Notes: generated by a model from the sequence alone, not told the origin. 50,804 bases of DNA from CAYMBP01 sp964388745 (GCA_964388745.1 CAYMBP010000009.1:1-50804), one strand, 5' to 3'. Positions 35,504 to 44,848 are shown, numbered from the stretch's first letter. Translations and numbers: made by a program.

Positions 35504-36538
35504 TTACTCAGGAAAGTGAGCTTCAAGCGCTCGTTCAATCCAATTTAAGGCTTCAGGATCAAAGCAAATTTCAGCATGAATCTTTTTGACTTCATCATTA
35601 ATTGCTGGCAGTGCTTTCTGTTGATTAATTTCATCTTTATGGCGCCCACTCTCTTGCCAAACCATTATCCCGACAGCAAGATGTGGATTTGTTCCAATAA
35701 AAATTTCATTGATAATTGAATTCCATTGTGCTGCAACTTTTTTCCCCTTCGAACCTGTTGGATCTGCAGATATGTTTTTACGAATTTCTTGGAGCACGTT
35801 GCCCCAGCGCTTTAGGTTATAAGCAATTATTGCGCGAGAGAACCATATGCGGCCTTCAGGGGTTACTGGTAAGCTTGAAAGTTTTCCTTCTTTCAAGCTT
35901 TTTAGAATGCCAGAATTAAAGTGACGTTGCTGTGCCATGGAGTCTTTAGTTTTTTTGGCTACATCAATCCAAACTTTAACGACACGTTCTCCATCAGGGC
36001 CTTCAGGATCTCCTAGCTTCATATCATTAATTTCTTTGCTTACCTTGTCCCAGAGTGCGAACTCTGCAGGATGAAGCTTACGGATTTCTTTGAGTTCTGC
36101 TAGTTGTGCTTCATTTAGGTTTTTTTCTTCCCATGAGTTCTTTAATTCTTCAGCCATGCGATACCTTTCTAAAAGTGTAAGAAAATGATTCCAGTCAAGG
36201 GACCCTGTTTTTTTGAGTTCTTGATTGATAATCGACAGTGATGTATGCATCTGAGAAAGATGATCAATTTGTTCTTTGAGCATCTCTTCTTGCGCTTCGA
36301 GATGTTCAAGAACATTTGGTTGATGTTGCAGCATGATTTTAATTTGACTTAGTCGAAAGCCAAATGACTTGAGAGCCAGAATTTGCTGAACACGAACTAG
36401 ATCCTCTTGCGAATACCAACGATAGCGGTTGGCACTGCGCCCAGACGGTTTGAGCAGCCCAATATGGTCATAGTGATGCAGCGTTCGCACCGACAGACCA
36501 GTTAGAGTACTTAATTCTTTAATAGACCACTGTGTCAC
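35504..36538 (-). CDS. MerR-family regulator with TipAS-like domain
   Basis: A 344-aa transcription regulator. The start is GTG at 36538: AAAGGA lies directly upstream and the protein then begins, as in the family, a few residues before the DNA-binding domain. The upstream in-frame ATG (36652) would run through the promoter. MerR winged helix at residues 5-75 (SIKELSTLTGLSVRTLHHYD, then PSGRSANRYRWYS). Dimerisation coiled coil to about 125. The C-terminal part (about 150-344) resembles TipAS effector-binding domains, possibly duplicated, with repeated helical blocks rich in Trp. TipAS domains bind thiopeptides and other small molecules; the ligand here is unknown. The gene's own promoter has a 19-bp spacer covered by a dyad, so autoregulation is likely. 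Confidence 0.88.
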   Translation of the reverse strand: MTQWSIKELSTLTGLSVRTLHHYDHIGLLKPSGRSANRYRWYSQEDLVRVQQILALKSFGFRLSQIKIMLQHQPNVLEHLEAQEEMLKEQIDHLSQMHTSLSIINQELKKTGSLDWNHFLTLLERYRMAEELKNSWEEKNLNEAQLAELKEIRKLHPAEFALWDKVSKEINDMKLGDPEGPDGERVVKVWIDVAKKTKDSMAQQRHFNSGILKSLKEGKLSSLPVTPEGRIWFSRAIIAYNLKRWGNVLQEIRKNISADPTGSKGKKVAAQWNSIINEIFIGTNPHLAVGIMVWQESGRHKDEINQQKALPAINDEVKKIHAEICFDPEALNWIERALEAHFPE

Positions 36539-36572
36539 GGTTATCCTTTCGTGGAATAAACAACATGACTGT

Positions 36573-36603
36573 ATCGTAGAGTATGACGTTACGTTAGAGT
36601 CAA
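36573..36603 (-). promoter_or_regulatory. MerR-type promoter and operator
   Basis: On the minus strand: TTGACT (36603-36598), a 19-base spacer, TACGAT (36578-36573). An imperfect dyad centred on 36590 (ACGTAACGT core, arms spanning 36579-36601) fills the spacer. Long spacer plus dyad between -35 and -10 is the hallmark of promoters activated by MerR-family proteins. It sits 35 bp before the regulator's own GTG. Confidence 0.75.
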
Positions 36604-36723
36604 AGAATTTTCTAAAAATAGTCAACAATCTTGTTTTTTGACTATTTTTCATTTTTGAATTTATGCTGGCCTCAAGAAGAATTTTTTGTGTGTAATTTGA
36701 AAAACGTTGTTCTTTAAATTGCT

Positions 36724-36768
36724 AAAAATAAACAGAGCAACTCTTAAAAGGTTGCTCTGTTTATTTTT
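36724..36768. terminator. Bidirectional intrinsic terminator
   Basis: An 18-bp perfect stem (36724-36741 with 36751-36768), loop of nine, GC core CAGAGCAAC flanked by A- and T-runs on both sides. It closes the M16 protease gene on the minus strand and shields the MerR promoter. Confidence 0.85.
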
Positions 36769-36857
36769 AGTGGATTTCATCTTCAAAAATATTCGGTTCT
36801 TGCTGGAGGCCCTGTTCTTTTTTGAATACTTCAAAATTGATCATGCGTAGTTTGTCA

Positions 36858-39614
36858 TTACAGAGCCCCTACGCGGATGCGCATCATGTTTTTGGTGCTA
36901 ATATATTTGCGAGCAATAGAGTTAAGCTCTTCAACGGTAATTGATTGCGCTCGCTTAAGCACATTGTCATAATAATCATAGCCAAGATCAAGTGCATCAA
37001 GTTGGCAAAACATGCGTGCAACAGCACCGTTAGTTGAGATAATATCAATGAGTTCTTTAAGGTATAACTGACGAGCAGCATCAAGTTCATGTTGCTTAAT
37101 ACCGTGTTCAGCAATGCCTGCCATTAATCCATGCAGCATTTTTTCAGCTTCGTTAACTTTGCCTTTGCTTACAATTACTCCAACATAATCAAATCCTTGG
37201 TGACGAGACGCATGTGCACTAAGAGCACCAAAACCACTATAAAATATGCCGGTTTGCTCTCTAAGTTGATAGAGGCGAGAGCCGAGAGAGTGGAAACAAA
37301 TATAGCTAAGAATCTTAAGGGGTACATAATCATCATGATAAAGAGTAATGCTTGATGGTTGACCAAGCAGGAGAGTTACTTGATCACGCAGCATTGGATG
37401 ATCAATTTTTTGCTTTGGTTCAAATGAAGGAGTCGGTGGAGTGATCTTTTGATACGAGCCAGGATTTTTCCATTCGCTAAAGACTTTATTAATCATTTTT
37501 TCCATATCATCAAGATCAAAATTCCCAACAACAGATAAAATCATACTTTCTGGATTAACATGTTGATTATGTATGTTCATTAAGTCTGTCACGGTTGTAG
37601 ATTTTATCATTGAAATAGCATTATCAAATGTCCAATGATAATCATTATCTTTATATATATTGTTTTTAAGCAGGCGAGATATAACTTCAATAGGGCTATC
37701 TTTGCTTCCCTCAAAACTTTGAATTGAAATGGTCTTTAGTACTTCAAAAGCTTCTTCAGGAAAAACTGGTGTTGATATAATTGTTAAAATGCGTTTTAAT
37801 ACTTTTTCTGTATCAGATCTAAGCAATGAAGCATGAATGCCACTTTTGCCTGTATAAAAATGGCACCCTTTAAGATCAAGAAATTCAAGGTGTTCTTTTT
37901 TACTATAGTTGGTAGATCCTTCAATCAGCATGCTCATCATGAGGTCGAGAATAATGCCTTGTTTGGATGCTGTGAAATAGTAAGCATCTTTGAATTGACA
38001 ATGGGCACTGAGTAGTGGCCACATTCCTTGCTTTCGTAAACGAATTTTGAGACCATTTTCTAATTCAAATTCGCGATCTGGTTTTGGAAAAGTGAAGTCA
38101 AGCTTGGTTGCTTCTGGCGCTGTGAGTAAAGCTTTTGGTTCTTCAAGGGGTTTGGTTCGTTGATGTTGCTTGACAATTTCTTGATCAAACTCATTAAGGA
38201 TTTCGTTTGCTGTTTGTTTGAGTTGCTTCTTTGTTTCAGGGAGAGGAAGAAGTTCAATTTGATTCATTAAAAATGGATCAAGATTGAGCATAGCAAAGCC
38301 TTGTAGTTGAGTTGAGCTAACATCATTGAGTTTATTGAGTCGTTCAAAAACATCCAATTCATTATGTACTGAAAAGTAGCTTTGTATCCAGCGGTATACA
38401 AAACTTGAGTGTGATTGCATACTTTGTAAAAAATTACTTTGCTTGATTTTAACCATTCGTTCAAGCTCATAATCAGAGACACCTTCATTAATTATATTCG
38501 TTAGTTCTTTTTGAATGTAGGCACGACACTTATCGCTTTTTCCAAGAACAGGCTCTACAACAATAAAAAATATACCAGCCTGCAAGAAACTCATTGCTTT
38601 AACATAAGTGGATGTTGCAACTTTTTTATCATCAACAAGCAGTTGATGAAGGCGGCCTCCTTCACCACCTAAAATGCCTTCAATGGCAGATGCGTACAAA
38701 GAGTGTTTATCATTAAGTCCTGGAATAAGCCAGTAAAAAGTCATGAATTCTCGGTTAATATCTTCATAAATTCGTACAGATGTTGCCTGCGGTTCTTTAA
38801 CTAATACAGGAAAGAGGGTTGTTGCCTTTTCACCTTGAACTGTAATTGAGCCAAAGCTTTTCTTTACTTCTTGAATAATTTCATCAGGATCTACATCCCC
38901 TACAACAAATAATGTTGCACGATCAGCTCGATAATATTTTTTATAAAATTCACGTAATTTAGCAGCACTGATCCCTAAAAGATCCTCTTTATAGCCAATA
39001 ACAGGATCGTGATACGGATGGTGTGCGGGAAAAAGTGTTGTTAACGCTTTATACATCATGACTCGCATGTGATCATCTCTGCCCATTTTAAGCTCTTGAA
39101 TAACTGCTTTAATTTCTGAGGCAAGATGTTGTTCTTCAAAGCGAGAATTAGTCATACAGTCAGCAAGAATTTCAACAAATGGCTTCCAGTTATTTTTATT
39201 TGTTTCAAAATAATAGCTGGTGACGTCTGCAGAGGTAAAAGCATTAAACGTTGCACCATATTTTCGAGCAAGACCATCAATGTCGACTTCTGATAATTTA
39301 TTAGTTCCCTTAAAAATCATGTGCTCGAGAAGGTGCGCTAAGCCTCGCTCACCAGATGTTTCAACGTAAGATCCAACGTCGTAAGCAATTTGAAGTAGGA
39401 CTTTTGGGACAGACTCATTCTTAAAGACCAAAATATTCATGCCGTTCTCAAGCGTTGTTTTAGTGATTGCTTCGTGAGGAACGTCTATGTATGATTTTAC
39501 ACGTTTAAATGACATGGTTTTTTCCTGATACAAAAATAAAAAAAATGCAGCTGAGGCAATAACGCCACAGACAAGCATAACCGCTGAAATTCTTATTTTA
39601 GTCAAAAGTTCCAT
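36858..39614 (-). CDS. M16-family zinc metalloprotease, membrane-anchored
   Basis: A 918-aa protein of the pitrilysin/insulinase superfamily with two M16 units. The N-terminal unit carries the inverted zinc motif HLLEH at residues 94-98, with E174 at the expected distance as third ligand. The second unit (about 515-918) lacks the motif, as is usual, and forms the other half of the peptide chamber. Residues 11-30 (AVMLVCGVIASAAFFLFLYQ) form an uncleaved-looking membrane anchor, placing the enzyme in the periplasm. It probably degrades peptides or misfolded exported proteins. Its own promoter is not obvious; a strong terminator follows at 36724. Confidence 0.93.
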   Translation of the reverse strand: MELLTKIRISAVMLVCGVIASAAFFLFLYQEKTMSFKRVKSYIDVPHEAITKTTLENGMNILVFKNESVPKVLLQIAYDVGSYVETSGERGLAHLLEHMIFKGTNKLSEVDIDGLARKYGATFNAFTSADVTSYYFETNKNNWKPFVEILADCMTNSRFEEQHLASEIKAVIQELKMGRDDHMRVMMYKALTTLFPAHHPYHDPVIGYKEDLLGISAAKLREFYKKYYRADRATLFVVGDVDPDEIIQEVKKSFGSITVQGEKATTLFPVLVKEPQATSVRIYEDINREFMTFYWLIPGLNDKHSLYASAIEGILGGEGGRLHQLLVDDKKVATSTYVKAMSFLQAGIFFIVVEPVLGKSDKCRAYIQKELTNIINEGVSDYELERMVKIKQSNFLQSMQSHSSFVYRWIQSYFSVHNELDVFERLNKLNDVSSTQLQGFAMLNLDPFLMNQIELLPLPETKKQLKQTANEILNEFDQEIVKQHQRTKPLEEPKALLTAPEATKLDFTFPKPDREFELENGLKIRLRKQGMWPLLSAHCQFKDAYYFTASKQGIILDLMMSMLIEGSTNYSKKEHLEFLDLKGCHFYTGKSGIHASLLRSDTEKVLKRILTIISTPVFPEEAFEVLKTISIQSFEGSKDSPIEVISRLLKNNIYKDNDYHWTFDNAISMIKSTTVTDLMNIHNQHVNPESMILSVVGNFDLDDMEKMINKVFSEWKNPGSYQKITPPTPSFEPKQKIDHPMLRDQVTLLLGQPSSITLYHDDYVPLKILSYICFHSLGSRLYQLREQTGIFYSGFGALSAHASRHQGFDYVGVIVSKGKVNEAEKMLHGLMAGIAEHGIKQHELDAARQLYLKELIDIISTNGAVARMFCQLDALDLGYDYYDNVLKRAQSITVEELNSIARKYISTKNMMRIRVGAL

Positions 39615-39959
39615 ATAGCACCATCTGTTCTAAATTACTACTCTTCTATAAAACAACAAAAACCAAGAAATAGAATATCACGGAGTAACAATGATTTGTA
39701 TCCTTTTTTGATCATTATCCTGGATTGCAAGGAATAGGATCTAGACTTTTTAAGCCTTAATTACACAAGAACAAGGCATTGTTATTAATTATTATTTGCC
39801 TGGATTCTACCGCTTAGTATATTTGCTACAGAATGACAATAAAGGAATTATGCTATTTTTTCTTCTCAATTAATTTTAATTTCCTGATTCACTTATAAAC
39901 TATACATGAAGATTTACAGTGTATCCTGAATTTATAAATTAAAAAAGAGCGTTGTGTCA
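39615..39959. other. Intergenic region with degenerate repeat copies
   Basis: Divergent promoters for the M16 protease and the heptosyltransferase must lie here. TATACA near 39900 is a possible -10 for the latter. Around 39800-39836 GGATTCTACCGCTTAG ... TGCTACAGAATGACAA looks like a decayed copy of the dispersed repeat, and 39720-39745 may hold another fragment. No gene or tRNA is seen. Confidence 0.4.
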
Positions 39960-41042
39960 ATGAATATTCTGATTATACGAGTTTCGGCAACTGGAGATAT
40001 TATTCAGACGCTTCCGTCCCTTGGGCTTATTCGTTACCATTATCCAAAAGCAAGAGTAACATGGGTAGTTCAAAAAAAAGCAGCATCTGTATTGATTAAT
40101 CACCCGTTGATTGATGAATGTATTATTTTACCTGACAATTATTTAACACCTTGCCATTGGCGTGCTATGTGGCGAGTACTAAAAAGAGTGAGATCTAAAA
40201 CATGGGATGCAATTATTGATTATCAAGGACTTTTAAAGACCTCATTTTTAATTGCTTTTTTAACAGGAAAAAAATTTGGTTTTGCGCCACGGCATGCTCG
40301 CTGTTCTTTTACTTCGTTACTAACGCATCATCATGATACTCCGGTGTATCGCAATATTATTCAAAAAAATCTTTCACTTACGAGCTTTGTTATGGGATAT
40401 CTCGGGCGAATAACATCTTCTCCTCGAGTTGACAGACTGCAAGAGAAAGAGCTCTTTTTTTATGGCGCGAAGCAGCAAGATATAGTAGCCGAGTGGTTGA
40501 ATGAGCAAATGATTACATCATTTGTTATTGTAAGCCCGAATACAAGTTGGCAATCAAAGTTGTGGCCTCAGGAGTATTGGGAGCATCTGATTAGTCAATT
40601 GCTGCACTCTTCGCATGCCCGTATGAATCGTAGCAGGGTTGTTATTATTGGTGCACATGATGGAGTTTATGCAAAAGCAGTTGCTGAAAGAGTTCATCAT
40701 CCACGTTTTGTTATTGCTCCATTATGGGACTTGGTAACAATTGGTGCGCTTATTGATAAAGCAGACTTGCTCATAGCTCCAGATACAGGCATGCTGCACA
40801 TTGCTGATTTTCTTAAAACACAAACTCTTGGTATTTTTGGGCCAACTCGCGCGGTTACAAATGGTCCTTTTTTGACCGTTGGGAATGGGGCGGGCTCTTT
40901 GCAGGTCAATTGTCCCCATTATTATGAGAAAACTCATGGCAAAGAACAAAATACTATGCCAAAGGGGCATTGTATGTATACACTAATGGCTGATACAGTT
41001 TATTTACATGGTTTACGATTATTGGAAAAGAAGGCGCCATGA
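39960..41042 (+). CDS. GT9-family heptosyltransferase (WaaC-like)
   Basis: A 360-aa glycosyltransferase of family 9, which adds heptose to the lipopolysaccharide inner core on the cytoplasmic face of the inner membrane. The N-terminal Rossmann fold begins ILIIRVSATGDIIQTLPSL. The sugar-nucleotide half has SPNTSWQSKLWPQEYW near residue 195 and APDTGMLHIADF near 280, followed by LGIFGPT. These blocks fit WaaC-like more than WaaF-like enzymes. GTG at 39954 is an alternative start, two codons upstream. It is first of an envelope set with a TolC-like channel and two PLD-fold proteins. It is direct evidence for a lipopolysaccharide-bearing outer membrane. Confidence 0.9.
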   Translation: MNILIIRVSATGDIIQTLPSLGLIRYHYPKARVTWVVQKKAASVLINHPLIDECIILPDNYLTPCHWRAMWRVLKRVRSKTWDAIIDYQGLLKTSFLIAFLTGKKFGFAPRHARCSFTSLLTHHHDTPVYRNIIQKNLSLTSFVMGYLGRITSSPRVDRLQEKELFFYGAKQQDIVAEWLNEQMITSFVIVSPNTSWQSKLWPQEYWEHLISQLLHSSHARMNRSRVVIIGAHDGVYAKAVAERVHHPRFVIAPLWDLVTIGALIDKADLLIAPDTGMLHIADFLKTQTLGIFGPTRAVTNGPFLTVGNGAGSLQVNCPHYYEKTHGKEQNTMPKGHCMYTLMADTVYLHGLRLLEKKAP

Positions 41043-41167
41043 TGATTTTCTCACGAATAGGATTTATTCGCTCTATTCGAAATGGCGATTACTTACAGGG
41101 ATCGTCATCTTTTTTTAAAGGATTAGAGTTAGAAATATATTATTTAGAAGAACAATGGAAATTGATC

Positions 41168-42544
41168 ATGAGAAAAATAAGAACATTCACCTTTGCTATC
41201 TTAACATCTTTGATGATGTTCACTTCCTATGGATCTCCTTCCCATGAAGATTGTTTAATAAATCAAGCTGGAGGGGAGACTGCTCTATTATCGCTTGATC
41301 AAGCAATTGAGGAGGCATATAAGCATAGACCGAATCTTGATGCTTTTGATAAAATCATTGAAGCACAAGATTGGCAAGCTCGTACGGAGCTCATGGGTTA
41401 TGCTCCACAAATGACTTTGTCTTCATCATTGTTGCTTGAGCGGCATGAAAAAGGTTTTCATGGAGTAACTCGCCTTGAAGGTCATCAATTGATTTATCAA
41501 TTTGGTGGACCGGTTGATCGTTATAAGCGGGAAAAAAAGTCAAAAAAGGTTCTCGCGCTTCAAAAAGAGCAAGTAAAGCATGAAATTCGCAATGCGGTTG
41601 AGCAGGCTTTTTTGCAGTCATGGCTGCTTCAAAAGCAAGAGCGTGCCATAATGGCTGAGTATCGAGCGGCTCATAGTAGTTTTAAAAAAGCTGCTCATGA
41701 GTGGCGGCTTAAACTTTTAGATAGAGCGCTCTTTTATGCTGCACAGTCTGACTTTTCTCATGTACAGGCATGGGTGCGACAATATTATCACAATGTTGGC
41801 AATGCAGAGCAACAGATGGCTTTTTTGCTTGGTCAATCTCGTCCTATTGCATTTGGTATTGTTGCGCGTGCACAAAAAAATAATTGCACTAAACCGTTAA
41901 CTTATCTTGATTGGAAGCCATTTAAAAATATTCGGATGCATTCTCTTGCCCGCTATAAAGAGCTTGCTCATGATAATCGTTTTGATATAAAAGCTATTGA
42001 TCAAGAAATTGAGGTTCATAAGGATACTGTCTCGATTGTAAGTAAAAGTAACCTGCCCTCTTTTGCTCTTTTTGGTTCAGTTTCTCATAGTCCAACTTCA
42101 CCAATAGGCCGAAAAAACTTTTTTTCATTTGGGCCGTCTCTCTCTTGGAATATTCTTGATGGTACGATTACAGCGCATAAAACACGTAGAGCTGAAGCTC
42201 AGCTGCTTGCAAAGATGCTTGAACGACAGCAGGTTTTGCAAGAAATTGATCGTGATGTTGCTGATCGTTATTATAAGCTTAATCAGTCGGTTGCTCGTTT
42301 AAAATCTCGAAAAATAAGACTCAAGCAAGCAAAAAATGATTTTGTTCTTAAAAAACAGCAATATACAGTTGGTGATGTATCAAGCGTTGCTTTCAAACAG
42401 GCCAAAGCCTTGTGGCGGCAGCAATACTTTTTATGGCTTGCAGATCTTGTTGATGCCTCAATTAAAGAAAAGAATCTTGCTTTTGTTTGTGGCTATTCAA
42501 AAAATAAACAAGGTAGCAAAATTATTTATCATCAGGAGGTGTAA
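41168..42544 (+). CDS. TolC-family outer-membrane efflux/secretion channel
   Basis: A 458-aa outer-membrane factor. The frame is open from an ATG at 41039 that overlaps the preceding stop, but the start at 41168 is chosen because it gives a signal peptide (RTFTFAILTSLMMFTSYG). Two outer-membrane-efflux repeats are visible: about 35-225 (LSLDQAIEEAYKHRPNLDAF, PQMTLSSSLLLE) and about 260-440 (KAIDQEIEVHKDTVSIVSK, SLSWNILDGTI, and a long amphipathic helix ending in VGDVSSVAFKQAKALW). TolC trimers form the exit duct for type I secretion and drug efflux. No inner-membrane partner or adaptor is present here. The PLD-fold gene starts 3 bp downstream, so co-expression is near certain. Confidence 0.88.
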   Translation: MRKIRTFTFAILTSLMMFTSYGSPSHEDCLINQAGGETALLSLDQAIEEAYKHRPNLDAFDKIIEAQDWQARTELMGYAPQMTLSSSLLLERHEKGFHGVTRLEGHQLIYQFGGPVDRYKREKKSKKVLALQKEQVKHEIRNAVEQAFLQSWLLQKQERAIMAEYRAAHSSFKKAAHEWRLKLLDRALFYAAQSDFSHVQAWVRQYYHNVGNAEQQMAFLLGQSRPIAFGIVARAQKNNCTKPLTYLDWKPFKNIRMHSLARYKELAHDNRFDIKAIDQEIEVHKDTVSIVSKSNLPSFALFGSVSHSPTSPIGRKNFFSFGPSLSWNILDGTITAHKTRRAEAQLLAKMLERQQVLQEIDRDVADRYYKLNQSVARLKSRKIRLKQAKNDFVLKKQQYTVGDVSSVAFKQAKALWRQQYFLWLADLVDASIKEKNLAFVCGYSKNKQGSKIIYHQEV

Positions 42545-42547
42545 GCT

Positions 42548-43225
42548 GTGAAGATTTTTCATTTATGTAGCATTATATTTGTATGCTCTGTATCGTTGGG
42601 CCTTTGTGCTGAAACTGAAATCTTTTTTACACCTGATGATAATCCGATTAAAGAGCTTGTTCGCCGAATTGATAGAGCAACAAAAAAATTACATGGCGCA
42701 GTTTATATGCTTAGTGATCAAAAAGTTGCCACGGCATTGGTTGCAGCATATAAAAGGAATGTTGATGTACAGTTAGTCCTTGATGAGTTCTCTTTTGGTA
42801 AGCTTGGTAAGGGCCATTTTCTTGGTCAAGAAAAACTTGCTGTTTTTGTTTATGTTCCACATAAGCCTGGATTGTTTGAAGAGCATATGCATAATAAATT
42901 TATGATAATTGATAGTAAAGAGGTTGTAACGGGTTCTGCTAATTGGTCAGTTTCTGGTGGCCAGCGGAATCAGGAAAATGTAGTGATTCTTGATAGTAAA
43001 AAAGTAGTGAACAGATATGAAAGCCAATTTAAATTGCTCAAGCAGCGTTGTCTTTCATATAAAAAATATAGCTCTGCGCCCCAAGGTTCATTTAAAAACT
43101 CACAGCCGACTCAAAAACGGAGTAAAGAATCAGAGCCAACGCTTGATGAAGTAATTACTCAAAAGCAACTTAAAGTAGTGAGCGGTATAGTGATGGATTT
43201 TTTCAAATCATTTTTTAAGCGATAG
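42548..43225 (+). CDS. Exported single-HKD phospholipase D-fold protein (first copy)
   Basis: A 225-aa protein. It starts with GTG, seven bases after a perfect AGGAGGT that overlaps the end of the TolC-like gene. Signal peptide LCSIIFVCSVSLGLCA. One HKD motif, H115-x-K117-x4-D122 (HNKFMIID), followed by the usual GSANWS. Earlier blocks VYMLSDQKVATAL and VQLVLDEF fit the Nuc/endonuclease-like branch, whose members act as dimers on nucleic acid or on phospholipids such as cardiolipin. Substrate cannot be decided from sequence. The C-terminus is Lys/Ser-rich. A close paralog follows after 120 bp. Confidence 0.88.
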   Translation: MKIFHLCSIIFVCSVSLGLCAETEIFFTPDDNPIKELVRRIDRATKKLHGAVYMLSDQKVATALVAAYKRNVDVQLVLDEFSFGKLGKGHFLGQEKLAVFVYVPHKPGLFEEHMHNKFMIIDSKEVVTGSANWSVSGGQRNQENVVILDSKKVVNRYESQFKLLKQRCLSYKKYSSAPQGSFKNSQPTQKRSKESEPTLDEVITQKQLKVVSGIVMDFFKSFFKR

Positions 43226-43345
43226 AGCCGTAGGCCTGAATTTCAGGGTGATGATCTTGAAAAAATAGGCTGTACCAAGAGAAGCCTACTTAAAATGAGA
43301 GTTGTATTTATTATATTTTCCGGGTTAAGTAAAAAGGGGAGAGGT

Positions 43346-44032
43346 ATGAAGTATCGCTGTTACGCCATTATCGTAATGTTGTTAGTGACTAGCCACGTTC
43401 TGCTAAGTAAAACAGAAATTATTTTTGGACCAGATGAAAAGCCTGTTTCTCAGTTGGTGGAGCTTATTGGCAAGGCAAAAGAGAGAGTTTACATGGCAAT
43501 TTATATGTTAAGTGATCAAAAGGTGACCGATGCATTAATTAAAGCACATAAAAAAAATATTGATGTACAGGTAATTGTTGATCCATTTTCTTTTGGTAAA
43601 TATGGTAAGGCAAATCATCTTATTAAAAATGAAGTGCCGCTTTTTATTTACAAGCCGATAATTGGTGGATTATTTGAAGATCATATGCATATGAAGACAG
43701 TACTGCTTGATAAAAAAGTTTGGTGTGGCTCTGCGAACTTTTCTCTTGCAGGAAATGCCAAAAATCAAGAAGCAGTTATTATAACAACAGAAAAAGAAGT
43801 GCGTGAGCGAGTTGAAGATCGTTTTCTATTGTTAAAAGAAGAGGCAATTAGTTACGCACAATATCTTGAAGATCAACTTAATCGTCCTCATGAATTTCAA
43901 GAAGATAATCTGAGTGATGGTAATGATATAATCGATGATAATAATATTGCCGATGATGACGATGATGATATTGTCCCAGAGAGCAACAAAGACTCATTAT
44001 TGGCAGAGACTATTGAGGCAGAGCAAGTTTAG
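43346..44032 (+). CDS. Exported single-HKD phospholipase D-fold protein (second copy)
   Basis: A 228-aa paralog of the preceding gene with the catalytic residues at identical positions (H115, K117, D122 in HMKTVLLD) and GSANFS after them. The start at 43346 is chosen for its strong upstream GGGGAGAGG and the signal peptide (AIIVMLLVTSHVLLS). YMLSDQKVTDAL and VQVIVDPFSFGKYGK are shared almost unchanged with the first copy. The tail differs: it is very acidic, with a run of Asp near residue 210, whereas the first copy ends basic. Opposite tails may give the two copies different partners or let them pair. A convergent hairpin ends the unit. Confidence 0.88.
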   Translation: MKYRCYAIIVMLLVTSHVLLSKTEIIFGPDEKPVSQLVELIGKAKERVYMAIYMLSDQKVTDALIKAHKKNIDVQVIVDPFSFGKYGKANHLIKNEVPLFIYKPIIGGLFEDHMHMKTVLLDKKVWCGSANFSLAGNAKNQEAVIITTEKEVRERVEDRFLLLKEEAISYAQYLEDQLNRPHEFQEDNLSDGNDIIDDNNIADDDDDDIVPESNKDSLLAETIEAEQV

Positions 44033-44053
44033 ATTATCTAAAGCAGAGTTAAG

Positions 44054-44077
44054 CTAGGTCACCAATCGGTGACCTAG
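44054..44077. terminator. Hairpin between convergent genes
   Basis: CTAGGTCACC (44054-44063), loop AATC, GGTGACCTAG (44068-44077). The stem is strong, but T-runs are weak on both strands. It lies between the PLD-fold gene and dcd. Confidence 0.6.
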
Positions 44078-44084
44078 GCTAAAT

Positions 44085-44648
44085 TTACATGCGTGGTAAG
44101 GTAATACCGGTCTGCTTCATATATTTTCCTGCACGGTCAGCGTATGAAACATCACACAGTTCGTCAGCTGAGAAAAAAAGTACCTGTGCAATGCCTTCAT
44201 GAGCATAAATTTTAGCAGGAAGTGGCGTAGTGTTTGAAATTTCAATAGTTACATGCCCTTCCCACTCAGGTTCAAAAGGTGTTACATTAACAATAATCCC
44301 GCAACGAGCATATGTTGACTTACCAAGACAGACAGTTAAGACATTGCGTGGAATTTTAAAGTATTCAACGCTGCGAGCAAGAGCAAAAGAATTGGGGGGA
44401 ATAATACAGACATCACTTTTTTGTGCAATAAAGGCATCATCACGAAATTCTTTTGGATCAACAATTGAGTTGTATACATTGGTAAAAACTTTAAACTCAT
44501 CAGAAACGCGCAGGTCGTAACCGTAGCTTGAGACGCCGTAGCTAATTACGTGATCATCTTTTTTTGAGCGGACTTGTGTTTCAGCAAAAGGGGTAATCAT
44601 TCCATTTTGAGCCTGTTTTCTAATCCAATGGTCGGGCATAATACTCAT
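44085..44648 (-). CDS. dcd: dCTP deaminase
   Basis: A 187-aa enzyme converting dCTP to dUTP, the entry to dTMP synthesis in many bacteria. Family landmarks: SYGVSSYGYDLRVSDEFKVF near residues 36-55, IIPPNSFALARSVEYFKIP near 82-100, and the catalytic block GKSTYARCGIIVNVTPFEPE with its Arg and the essential Glu. Length is normal for the homotrimeric, dUTPase-like fold. Its product feeds ThyX, encoded about 270 bp away on the same strand. No dUTPase gene is in the window. Whether this is the mono- or bifunctional form cannot be told by eye. Confidence 0.95.
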   Translation of the reverse strand: MSIMPDHWIRKQAQNGMITPFAETQVRSKKDDHVISYGVSSYGYDLRVSDEFKVFTNVYNSIVDPKEFRDDAFIAQKSDVCIIPPNSFALARSVEYFKIPRNVLTVCLGKSTYARCGIIVNVTPFEPEWEGHVTIEISNTTPLPAKIYAHEGIAQVLFFSADELCDVSYADRAGKYMKQTGITLPRM

Positions 44649-44822
44649 AATTTTATATCTTTCTTATTTTATGGGTTCGTTGTTTCATTTATAGTGGGCT
44701 GCTTTGCTACAGCTATGAAGATTATTATTGTAGCCTGCTTTAAAACTTCAAAGAGGTCATTCACCTATGCTACTGCTTCGATGTGACATCCTCTTGGATA
44801 GCTTCTAGCAACAACGGGTGAA

Positions 44823-44848
44823 CTCTATCGCTTCGCTCCAGAATGACA
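44823..44848. repeat. Dispersed repeat copy in the dcd-thyX spacer
   Basis: CTCTATCGCTTCGCTCCAGA then ATGACA. Its complement has the core GGAGCGAAGCGATAGAG also present at 46086 (inside a gene) and 50601. The surrounding spacer (44649-44922) otherwise shows no gene. Confidence 0.75.

Noticed and set aside
36767..36844. A 25-codon minus-strand frame (MINFEVFKKEQGL...) right after the M16 protease.
   Set aside because: No ribosome site, its stop overlaps the terminator stem, and it is too short to support. It may be a trace of an older gene end.
41039..41167. An upstream extension of the TolC-like gene from the ATG that overlaps the heptosyltransferase stop.
   Set aside because: It would bury the signal peptide 43 residues inside the protein; the ATG at 41168 gives a normal exported protein.
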